Positions 1 through 6,312 of a DNA stretch of 35,775 nucleotides are shown here, in pieces. The DNA is from Mesorhizobium muleiense. GTDB taxonomy: Bacteria > Pseudomonadota > Alphaproteobacteria > Rhizobiales > Rhizobiaceae. Position 1 is the stretch's first letter. Every line of letters begins with the position of its first letter. The position numbers were made by a program, and so were the translations under genes. Below the pieces are notes generated by a model, which was given only the letters and a program-made list of their open reading frames with translations, was not told the origin of the DNA and did no database searches. Location of the stretch: contig NZ_FNEE01000038.1 in assembly GCF_900099905.1 (NCBI RefSeq), positions 1-35,775 of the forward strand, written 5' to 3'.

Positions 1-576
1 CAACACTACTCGTGGACATGGACAACCTCCTCGCCCCGGGGTCAGTCAGGGAAAGCAGCACACCCAGCGTTTCGGAGGCGATCAAGTGCTGGAGCGAAAG
101 CTTCCTGTGCCAAGGCAATAGCTTTCGACCTCTGCCATATTGCCGAGGTCGAGATTACGCGCGTTGCAAGCCCATCATAACACGAAAAAGCATCTGCGGG
201 CGCCGCCAAATGTGGTGAATTACCTTACGTGAGCGCACTCCCGAATGCTCTTGCGCTGAAGGTCAGGTTCCCGACCTCGATTTGGAGGTTCAAGTCTGCA
301 ACGCCCAAGGTCGTCAACGGGTCGGTTCGAGCCATTGCGCGAAGGGCAGGTTTGGAGAAGCGCCGCGAATGACAGGTTATGGCGCACGTGGGCGGTTGGT
401 GCGTTCCGACTTCAGATTGCCTGATGAGGCTCGGCAAGGGCCGGCCTGGGTGGTGAGTCGACGCTCCACGCGAACTCACGGAATGGCCGGGATGCGTACA
501 AAATGGATATTGACGATGAAACGTCAGAGCGAGTCGGAGCGCGCCCCGGGCCCGTTGTCACCGACAGCCTTATTGT
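1..576. other. Left-edge region without a supported gene
   Basis: No reading frame here has a convincing start, ribosome binding site and recognisable product. Two plus-strand frames are open from the window edge and close at about 121 and 179, so the tail of a gene starting outside the window cannot be excluded. The stretch contains the first copy of a 67-bp direct repeat (320-386). The base composition is less GC-rich and less codon-like than in the operons further right. Confidence 0.5.
320..386 (+). repeat. 67-bp direct repeat, copy 1
   Basis: Positions 320-386 match 1521-1587 in the same orientation with a single mismatch (T at 326, C at 1527). The two copies lie on either side of the ArsR/SRPBCC gene pair. 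The similarity stops sharply at both ends. It could be a dispersed intergenic repeat or a footprint of the insertion that brought in the gene pair. Confidence 0.85.
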
Positions 577-583
577 TTGCCAA

Positions 584-612
584 GTGGTGAACTGAATGCT
601 ATAGTTCACCAC
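584..612 (+). promoter_or_regulatory. Perfect 10-bp inverted repeat abutting the arsR-type start (candidate operator)
   Basis: GTGGTGAACT at 584-593 is repeated as its exact reverse complement AGTTCACCAC at 603-612, with a 9-bp spacer. The right arm ends on the base before the ATG at 613. A TATAGT hexamer at 600-605 could be a -10 box, which would place the transcript start at or near the ATG. No Shine-Dalgarno sequence fits between, so the message may be leaderless. Autoregulation by the ArsR-type protein is the natural reading, by analogy with the family; binding is not shown. Confidence 0.7.
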
Positions 613-957
613 ATGGAAAACTGTAGCTTCTCTTTGGACACTGCATTTCACGCGCTCGCGGACTCGACCAGAAGGGCGGTGATCAGTCGTTTGATGAAGG
701 GGCCGGCCCCGGTCAAGGAACTCGCTGAACCCTTCGACATGGGTCTCCCTGCATTCCTGAAGCATCTACGCGTGCTTGAGGAAAGCGGGTTGATAGCGAC
801 CGAAAAGAGCGGCCGTGTTCGAACTTGCCGGATACGGCCCAAGCACTTGTCGGAAGCAGAGACATGGCTTTCTGAGCAACGTGCACTCTGGCAGGCAGGC
901 GCCGATCGGCTTGCCACCTATGTGGAAAACCAAATGACAGAGGACGATGACGAATGA
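613..957 (+). CDS. ArsR/SmtB-family winged-helix transcriptional regulator
   Basis: This 114-residue protein has the compact winged-helix fold signature of the ArsR family: an opening segment with FHALADSTRRAVISRL, a recognition-helix region around GLPAFLKHLRVLEESGL, and a wing with GRVRTCRI. No metal-binding cysteine pair (ELCVCDL type) is present, so it belongs to the non-metal subgroup usually paired with an AHSA1/SRPBCC protein. I chose the ATG at 613 over the upstream ATG at 577, because the upstream one would place the perfect inverted repeat (584-612) inside the coding region. The stop codon overlaps the next start as ATGA, so the two genes are almost certainly co-transcribed. The C-terminal tail is acidic (EDDDE). 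Confidence 0.9.
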   Translation: MENCSFSLDTAFHALADSTRRAVISRLMKGPAPVKELAEPFDMGLPAFLKHLRVLEESGLIATEKSGRVRTCRIRPKHLSEAETWLSEQRALWQAGADRLATYVENQMTEDDDE

Positions 958-1424
958 CTGCCGTTAACAATGAGCTATCCATCTCGCGCCTCATCAATGC
1001 CGCGCCGAGCAAGGTCTGGAAGGCGTGGAGCAAGCCCGAACATCTGGCGAGGTGGTGGATACCCCATCCAATCGAGTGCAAGGTCGTCAAGTTGGATCTG
1101 CGCCCTGGAGGCGGCTTCGAGACGCGGATGCGCGAGGGCGACGGAGACTTCAAGCCCCATGTCAAAGCCTGTTTCCTCGACATTGTTCCTGAGCAGCGTC
1201 TGGTGTGGACGACGACTCTCGGCGAGGGCTGGCGGCCGACAGAACCCTGGCTGGCACTGACAGCGATCATCACATTTGCAGCCGAAGGTAACGGCACCCA
1301 CTATTCAGCCCGCGTGATGCACAAGAACGCCGCCGACAGCCGCAAGCACGAAGAAATGGGCTTTCAGGAGGGTTGGGGCACAACGATCGACCAGTTGGCG
1401 GCCTTCGTGGAGCATCTGGAATAA
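954..1424 (+). CDS. SRPBCC (AHSA1/CalC-type) ligand-binding domain protein
   Basis: A 156-residue single-domain protein of the SRPBCC superfamily. Visible family hallmarks are the opening beta strand followed by INAAPSKVWKAWSKPEHLARWW, the central LRPGGGFETRM strand, and the C-terminal long helix ending QEGWGTTIDQLAAFVEHLE. Proteins of this type have a deep hydrophobic cavity and bind small ligands; the ligand here cannot be read from sequence. Its start overlaps the regulator's stop by four bases (ATGA), giving translational coupling. Regulator plus SRPBCC pairs of this kind are common in rhizobia and actinobacteria, and the regulator probably controls both genes. Confidence 0.88.
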   Translation: MTAVNNELSISRLINAAPSKVWKAWSKPEHLARWWIPHPIECKVVKLDLRPGGGFETRMREGDGDFKPHVKACFLDIVPEQRLVWTTTLGEGWRPTEPWLALTAIITFAAEGNGTHYSARVMHKNAADSRKHEEMGFQEGWGTTIDQLAAFVEHLE

Positions 1425-1520
1425 ATCTGTCCTGAAGACCGCAAAGTGCGACCCATCCCGGAAAGACCGAGACGGGGCTCAATCAAGTCATTCATTGCAC
1501 TGTCGCGAATGACGGCAAGG

Positions 1521-1587
1521 GGTCGGCTCGAGCCATTGCGCGAAGGGCAGGTTTGGAGAAGCGCCGCGAATGACAGGTTATGGCGCA
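1521..1587 (+). repeat. 67-bp direct repeat, copy 2
   Basis: Same orientation as copy 1 at 320-386, with 66 of 67 bases identical. It lies about 100 bp after the stop of the SRPBCC gene, so the pair of copies brackets the whole ArsR/SRPBCC unit. Confidence 0.85.
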
Positions 1588-1668
1588 AGGCAGTCATTGA
1601 CGAACAACCGCGTCGCCTGCTTGTCATCCCCTCTTGCCATCCCCACCACCTTCCCCTAATCTCCCTCT

Positions 1669-1686
1669 GAGAAAACCTTTTCCCAA
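1669..1686 (+). promoter_or_regulatory. Candidate LacI-family operator O1
   Basis: GAGAAAACCTTTTCCCAA contains the perfect inverted repeat GAAAA-CC-TTTTC (1671-1682). The identical 18-mer recurs at 1737-1754; the centres are 68 bp apart. Paired sites upstream of a LacI-family gene are typical of autoregulation, possibly with looping. That this gene's product binds here is an inference. Confidence 0.65.
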
Positions 1687-1736
1687 ATCACCTTGCATCT
1701 GCTGACCTCACCAGTCGGCGTCTCGCAGGGTGATTA

Positions 1737-1754
1737 GAGAAAACCTTTTCCCAA
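1737..1754 (+). promoter_or_regulatory. Candidate LacI-family operator O2
   Basis: Exact 18-bp copy of O1, with symmetric core 1739-1750, ending 20 bp before the preferred ATG at 1775. A possible GTG start at 1730 would put this site inside the coding region, which is one reason to prefer 1775. Confidence 0.65.
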
Positions 1755-1774
1755 CCAAGGAATTCGCCGCGCCC

Positions 1775-2830
1775 ATGGTTTCCGACGCCTCGCCAGCGCC
1801 CGCCAAAAACCCGGTCACCCTCCGTGAGGTGGCCGCTACCGCCGGCGTCAGCGTGGCCACGGCCTCAAAAGCCCTCAACGGGCAGGGGCGGATGACCGCC
1901 GAGACCCGCGAGCGTATTCGCGAGACGGCGCAGCGGCTTGGCTTTCGCCCGAACAGCCTGGCGCAGAGCCTGTTGCGCCGGCGCTCCTTTACCGTCGGCC
2001 TGTTGACCAACGACACCTATGGCCGCTTTTCGCTGCCGGTCATGTCGGGCATTTCGGATGCGCTGGTCGACAAGGGCGTCTCGGTGTTTTTGTGCAATGT
2101 CGAGGACGACCAGCGCCTCGGCCAGCTGCATGTCGATGCCATGCTCGACAAGCGCGTCGACGGCATCATCGCAACCGGCAAGCGCATCGATCGCCACCTG
2201 CCGGTCGATCTGTCCAATCTCGGCGTTCCCGTGATCTACGCCTTCACCCAGCCCGACCCCGGTGCCATCGCCTTTGTCTCTGATGATGCCGGCGGTGCGC
2301 GGCTGGCGGTCGAGCATTTTTGGCGGCTTGGCCGGCGGCGCATCGCCCATGTCAGCGGGCCGGCGAGTTTTGCGGTGGTGCACGCGCGGGCACAGGCCTA
2401 TCGTGACGTGCTGACCGAGAAAGGCTTGCCGGTCATGGAACCATTGCTCGGATCGTGGTCGGAAGCGTGGGGGCACGAGGCGGTGAAGACGCTTTTCGAC
2501 GGCAGGCTGTCGAAGCGCGGGGGCGAAACGCCCGATGCCGTGTTTTGCGGCAACGACCAGATCGCGCGCGGCGTCATCGACGCGCTGCGCGAGCGCGGGC
2601 TTGGCGTGCCGGGCGATGTCGGCGTCATCGGTTTCGACAATTGGCAGATCGTCGCCGAGGCAACCCGCCCGCCGCTGACCTCCGTCGACATGAACCTGGC
2701 GGCACTCGGGCGCGAGGCCGGCCTCACCTTGCTTTCGCTCGTCGGCGGCGAACCCGCCGAGCCGGGCATCCGAAAACTGCCGTGCCGGCTGGTGGTGCGT
2801 CAGTCATGCGGCCGTCCACCGGACGGCTGA
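1775..2830 (+). CDS. LacI-family transcriptional regulator of the adjacent sugar operon
   Basis: This 351-residue protein has the full LacI/GalR layout. The N-terminal helix-turn-helix and hinge occupy about residues 14-70, with VTLREVAATAGVSVATASKA and the hinge helix around RPNSLAQSLLRR. The remainder is a periplasmic-binding-protein-like effector domain with VGLLTND, DGIIATG, FCGNDQIARGV and VGVIGFDNW. The effector is probably the sugar imported by the next genes. The ATG at 1775 has AAGGA at 1757-1761, a somewhat long spacing; the GTG at 1730 would run through operator O2 and lengthen a non-conserved N-terminus. It is followed by two hairpins and then the binding-protein gene on the same strand, so it is probably the first gene of an autoregulated operon. 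Confidence 0.93.
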   Translation: MVSDASPAPAKNPVTLREVAATAGVSVATASKALNGQGRMTAETRERIRETAQRLGFRPNSLAQSLLRRRSFTVGLLTNDTYGRFSLPVMSGISDALVDKGVSVFLCNVEDDQRLGQLHVDAMLDKRVDGIIATGKRIDRHLPVDLSNLGVPVIYAFTQPDPGAIAFVSDDAGGARLAVEHFWRLGRRRIAHVSGPASFAVVHARAQAYRDVLTEKGLPVMEPLLGSWSEAWGHEAVKTLFDGRLSKRGGETPDAVFCGNDQIARGVIDALRERGLGVPGDVGVIGFDNWQIVAEATRPPLTSVDMNLAALGREAGLTLLSLVGGEPAEPGIRKLPCRLVVRQSCGRPPDG

Positions 2831-2858
2831 GATCAAGACGCCGTGCGGGGAGCACGGC
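2811..2858 (+). promoter_or_regulatory. Two tandem hairpins between the regulator and the binding-protein gene
   Basis: GCCGTCC-acc-GGACGGC (2811-2827) ends on the base before the regulator's TGA. GCCGTGC-gggga-GCACGGC (2840-2846 and 2852-2858) follows 12 bases later. Neither has a T-run, so they are not classical terminators. They may slow polymerase or protect the 5' end of the binding-protein message, which typically must be more abundant than the regulator message. Confidence 0.5.
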
Positions 2859-2885
2859 CTAAGCAGAACCATCAGGAGGAGAACC

Positions 2886-4127
2886 ATGAGAACTATGATT
2901 GCCGGGCTCGCTATTGCCGCGAGCATCCTGAGCTTTCCGGCCGCCGCCGCCGAGACCGCGAACATCTGGGTTCGCGCCGACGGCTCGAACTTCATGCCGC
3001 GCATCGTCGATGCCTTCAACAAGGGACATGAGAACCAGATCAAGCTGGACATCATCCCCAATGCCGAGATCATCCCGAAATACGGCGCTGCCGCCGCCGG
3101 CGGCACGGCGCCCGATGCGCTGTCGCTCGACCTGATCTACACGCCGTCCTTCGCCGCCGCCGGCCAGCTGGAAGACATCACCGACTGGGCGAAATCGCTG
3201 CCCTATTTCAACAGCCTGTCGCCGGCGCACGTCAAGACCGGCACCTACAAGGACCGCATCTACGGGCTGCCGTTCTCCGCCGATAGTTCGGTGCTGATCT
3301 GGAACAAGAAACTGTTCAAGCAGGCCGGCCTCGACCCTGAAAAGGGGCCGACCAACTGGGCCGAGATCGAAGCCTATGCCGAAAAGGTCAACGCGCTCGG
3401 CGGCGATATCAAAGGCTTCTATTTCTCCGGCAATTGCGGCGGCTGCAACATCTTCACCTTCACGCCGCTGATCTGGGCCTCGGGCGGCGACATCCTCACC
3501 GAGGACGGCTCGAAGGCGACGCTCGACAGCCCGCAGCTGCGCGGCGCCATCGATCTTTATCGGTCGATGGTCAAGAAGGACCTGGTGCCGGCAGGCGCGC
3601 AGACCGATACCGGCTCCAACTTCTTTGCGGCGTTTGCCGCCGGCAATATAGGCATCTCGCCGTCCGGCGCCTTCGCCATCGGCGCGCTGAACACGCAATA
3701 TCCGGACATCGACTACGGCGTCACCTTCCTGCCGGGCAAGGATGGCGGTTGGTCGTCCTTTGCCGGCGGCGACAATTTCGTCGTCACCAAGGGCACCACG
3801 AAAATCGCAGTGGTGAAGGAGTTCCTCGACTTCGCCTATTCGCTCGAGGGCCAGACCATCCTGGCGAAATACGGCAGCCTGCCGGTGCGCGGCGACATCG
3901 CCAACGAGGCGCTGAAAGACCTTGACCCGCGCTACAAGATCGCCGCCGAGGCGATGGCCAAGGGCCGCACGCCCTATTCGGTGGTGTTCAACGATCTGAT
4001 CAACTCCGCCAACGGTCCGTGGAACCAGATGGTCAACGAGGTCTTCTTCGGCGAAGACGTCAATGGCGCCATCGCCAATGCGCAGGAAACCATGCAGTCG
4101 ATCATCGATTCGGCGCCGCAGCAGTAA
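2886..4127 (+). CDS. Sugar ABC transporter substrate-binding protein (family 1)
   Basis: A 413-residue extracytoplasmic sugar-binding protein. The N-terminus is a Sec signal peptide (basic MR, hydrophobic core, likely cleavage after AAA at residue 22, before ETANIW). The mature part carries family-1 features: a DALSLDLIYTPSFAAAGQLE segment, YGLPFSADSSVLIWNKKLF, and a hinge region with GNIGISPSGAFAIG. It would capture a sugar in the periplasm for the two permeases downstream. A strong Shine-Dalgarno (AGGAGGA, 2874-2880) sets the start at 2886. Association with the GH127 gene suggests an L-arabinose-containing oligosaccharide; that is inference. Between it and the first permease gene lie 377 bp of palindromic repeats. 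Confidence 0.94.
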   Translation: MRTMIAGLAIAASILSFPAAAAETANIWVRADGSNFMPRIVDAFNKGHENQIKLDIIPNAEIIPKYGAAAAGGTAPDALSLDLIYTPSFAAAGQLEDITDWAKSLPYFNSLSPAHVKTGTYKDRIYGLPFSADSSVLIWNKKLFKQAGLDPEKGPTNWAEIEAYAEKVNALGGDIKGFYFSGNCGGCNIFTFTPLIWASGGDILTEDGSKATLDSPQLRGAIDLYRSMVKKDLVPAGAQTDTGSNFFAAFAAGNIGISPSGAFAIGALNTQYPDIDYGVTFLPGKDGGWSSFAGGDNFVVTKGTTKIAVVKEFLDFAYSLEGQTILAKYGSLPVRGDIANEALKDLDPRYKIAAEAMAKGRTPYSVVFNDLINSANGPWNQMVNEVFFGEDVNGAIANAQETMQSIIDSAPQQ

Positions 4128-4139
4128 GCGCCGGCTTAC

Positions 4140-4275
4140 CTCCCCCTTGAGGGGAGGTCGGACCGCAGGTCCGGGTGGGGTCGTCGCGGAAGTGCTCGAC
4201 GTTCTCTTTGCGTCGGCGCGCGTCAGAGGCGACCCCACCCCCGGCCTTCGGCCGGACCCTCCCCTCAAGGGGGAG
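4140..4275. repeat. RIME-like palindromic element A inside the sugar operon
   Basis: The outer arms 4140-4154 (CTCCCCCTTGAGGGG) and 4261-4275 are exact reverse complements. An inner pair, 4173-4183 and 4230-4240, is also exact. Each half contains its own small hairpin (around 4159-4173 and in the CCGGCCTTCGGCCGG stretch near 4241). The layout resembles rhizobial intergenic mosaic elements; family assignment is by memory of their appearance, not a search. Confidence 0.8.
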
Positions 4276-4313
4276 GGGGACGCAGCGCTAACAGCAAGGC
4301 TATCGCATTGAGA

Positions 4314-4472
4314 AAAGACCCCCTCATCCGGCCGCTTCGCGGCCACCTTCTCCCCGCTGGGGAGAAGAGGCTGGCGTCAACGCTGGCGACCTCCTCTCCA
4401 CTCGGGGAGAGGTCGGATTGCCCCGAATTGCCCTTTGCAATTCGGTTGGCAATCCGGGTGAGGGGGTTTTTT
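4314..4472. repeat. RIME-like palindromic element B inside the sugar operon
   Basis: The outer arms 4319-4331 (CCCCCTCATCCGG) and 4454-4466 pair with one mismatch. The left half has the GGCCGCTTCGCGGCC hairpin, then CTTCTCCCC-gct-GGGGAGAAG. The right arm is followed by six T residues (4467-4472), so in plus-strand RNA the folded element could weaken read-through into the permeases. A related solo half-element occurs at 26333-26383. Confidence 0.8.
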
Positions 4473-4504
4473 GCCGTTGCCCTGAACCCAGTGAGCGGCC
4501 AGCC

Positions 4505-5428
4505 ATGACCTCCATCGCAGCAACCTCCGCACCCACCCGCCGCAAACTGGTCGGCGCCGGCCGCCGGCAGTGGGTCGGCCTGCTCTATGTCGCGCCGGCC
4601 GTCGCGCTGGTCGTCGTCTTCTTCATCATTCCGCTTGGCATGACGGCGTGGATGTCGCTGCACAACTGGCCGCTGATGGGCGCGCACTCGTTCATTGGCC
4701 TCGACAATTACTGGGCGATCCTGCGCGATACCAGGTTCTGGAACGCGCTCAAATTCACCGGCTACTACACGGTGATCGTCACCATCGCGATCTTCGTCGT
4801 CGCCTTTCCGCTGGCACTGTTCATCGAAAGGCCGCGGCCGCTGACCGGCTTCTACCGGACGTCGTTCTTCATGCCGGCCGTCATCGGTTTTGCCTCGGCC
4901 AGCCTGCTGTGGTCGTGGCTGCTCAATGTCGATTCCGGCCTGTTCAGCCCGGCCGCCTTCGAGCTCGGCCTGACCGAAAGGAAAGTCAACCTGCTGGCGA
5001 CGTTCCAGCCGGCGTTCTGGTCGATCATCGCCATGGTCGTCTGGAAGGTGGCGGGTTTTACCATGATCATCCTGATGACCGGCCTGCAATCGATCCCGCC
5101 GGATCTGCAGGAGGCGGCGATGATCGACGGGGCAGGGCCGCTGGCGCGGTTTCGCGCCATCACCCTGCCGCTGATGCGCCGCACGCTGGCGCTGGCGCTG
5201 ATCCTGTCGGTTGCCGGCTCGGTGCTCGCCTTCGACCAGTTCTACATCATCCTGCGCGGCGGACCGCGCAACCAGACGCTGACCGCCGTCTACTGGATTT
5301 TCAACCAGTCGTTCGTGTCGTTCAAGCTCGGCTACGGCGCCGCCCTGTCGATGGTCCTGCTGGTCATCCTGGTCGCGCTCAGCCTGATCCAGCTGCGGTT
5401 GCTGCGCCAACCGGAGGGCGTTGACTGA
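4505..5428 (+). CDS. Sugar ABC transporter permease (MalF/UgpA type)
   Basis: This 307-residue inner-membrane protein has six predicted membrane segments. The first is VALVVVFFIIPLGMTAWMSL near residue 30, and the MetI-type EAA loop (QEAAMIDGAGPLARFRAITLPL) lies near residue 200, where the ATPase docks. The frame is open further upstream to 4418, but that extension would encode part of the palindromic element; the ATG at 4505 gives the usual family length. Its TGA shares a base with the next ATG (TGATG), so the two permeases are translationally coupled. It should pair with the second permease to form the import channel. No ATP-binding subunit is encoded nearby. Confidence 0.93.
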   Translation: MTSIAATSAPTRRKLVGAGRRQWVGLLYVAPAVALVVVFFIIPLGMTAWMSLHNWPLMGAHSFIGLDNYWAILRDTRFWNALKFTGYYTVIVTIAIFVVAFPLALFIERPRPLTGFYRTSFFMPAVIGFASASLLWSWLLNVDSGLFSPAAFELGLTERKVNLLATFQPAFWSIIAMVVWKVAGFTMIILMTGLQSIPPDLQEAAMIDGAGPLARFRAITLPLMRRTLALALILSVAGSVLAFDQFYIILRGGPRNQTLTAVYWIFNQSFVSFKLGYGAALSMVLLVILVALSLIQLRLLRQPEGVD

Positions 5429-6285
5429 TGGCGCAGGCACGAAGCCGCAAACGCCGCATCGGCATGCAGATCGCCGAGCACGCGACGGGCATCATCGCCT
5501 CGCTGCTGTTTCTGGCGCCGATCGTCTGGACCGTGCTTTCGGCCTTCAAGCCGGCACAGGAATCGCGCCAGCCGCCGCTGCCGCCCTGGCCGACGACGGG
5601 TTTTTCGGTCGAGAATTATGCCACGCTCAACACCTTTGGCGATGGCCTCTGGCTGCCGGCGCAAAACAGCATCTATGTCTCGGTCATGACGGTGGTGCTG
5701 TCGGTGATCGTCAGCGTGCTGGCCGGCTACGGCTTCTCGCGCTTCCGCTTTCCGCTGAAGAACCTGCTCTTCGTCCTCATCCTGTCGACGATCATGATCC
5801 CGTTCCAGTCGATCCTGACGCCGATCTTCCTGGTGCTGACCAAGATCGGCCTGCACAACACGCTGACCGGGCTGGTCTGCGTCTATGTCACGCTGCAGCT
5901 GCCGTTCTCGATCTTCATGATGCGCAACGCGTTCGACGCGGTGCCGCGCGAGATCGAGGAGGCGGCCCGCATGGACGGCGCCAACAATGTCACCATGCTG
6001 CTGCGGGTGATGCTGCCACTGGTCTGGCCGGGCATCGTCACCATCGCGCTTTTCGCGTTCCTCGGCGCCTGGAACGAGTTTTTGGCGGCGCTGGTGCTGA
6101 TGACCGACCAGTCCAAATTCACGCTGCCGATCATGATGACGGCGCTGCAGTCGGGCCGCTTCGGCGCCATCGACTGGGGCGCGGTGCAGGCCGGGGTCAC
6201 CGTGATGATGGTGCCATGCCTGGTGCTGTTCCTGCTGCTGCAGCGCTTCTACATCCGCGGCCTCATGGCAGGGGCCGTGAAGTGA
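5428..6285 (+). CDS. Sugar ABC transporter permease (MalG/UgpE type)
   Basis: A 285-residue inner-membrane permease of the carbohydrate CUT1 group. The N-terminal membrane segment (GIIASLLFLAPIVWTVLSAF) is followed by a periplasmic loop, the core transmembrane block, and an EAA loop reading EIEEAARMDGANNVTMLLRV. The conserved NEFLAAL segment and the C-terminal YIRGLMAGAVK, typical of this subunit, are both present. It overlaps the preceding permease by one base and is followed after 27 bp by the glycosidase gene. The missing ATPase is presumably supplied by a shared MsmX/UgpC-type protein elsewhere in the genome, as often seen for CUT1 importers; this is inference. Confidence 0.94.
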   Translation: MAQARSRKRRIGMQIAEHATGIIASLLFLAPIVWTVLSAFKPAQESRQPPLPPWPTTGFSVENYATLNTFGDGLWLPAQNSIYVSVMTVVLSVIVSVLAGYGFSRFRFPLKNLLFVLILSTIMIPFQSILTPIFLVLTKIGLHNTLTGLVCVYVTLQLPFSIFMMRNAFDAVPREIEEAARMDGANNVTMLLRVMLPLVWPGIVTIALFAFLGAWNEFLAALVLMTDQSKFTLPIMMTALQSGRFGAIDWGAVQAGVTVMMVPCLVLFLLLQRFYIRGLMAGAVK

Positions 6286-6312
6286 CCAATCGAACCGAAC
6301 CGGAGTAAATTG

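Larger units (their letters stand above)
1425..1774. other. Intergenic region with repeat copy 2 and LacI-type sites
   Basis: No gene is supported here. The stretch carries the second copy of the 67-bp repeat (1521-1587) and two copies of an 18-bp partly symmetric site (1669-1686 and 1737-1754) that precede the LacI-family gene. It most likely holds the promoter of the sugar operon, although no consensus -35/-10 pair stands out. Confidence 0.6.

Noticed and set aside
12..218. 68-residue plus-strand frame at the left edge
   Set aside because: It has no ribosome binding site, no known motif and an implausible composition. A real partial gene tail in another frame is possible but equally unsupported.
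2859..4346. 495-residue open frame on the minus strand
   Set aside because: It lies opposite the binding-protein gene, which has a signal peptide, ribosome binding site and family motifs. The minus frame is Arg/Gly/Asp-rich low-complexity translation typical of the antisense frame in GC-rich DNA.
4140..4472. CRISPR array
   Set aside because: The repeats are inverted within each element rather than direct and evenly spaced, with no unique spacers of constant length.
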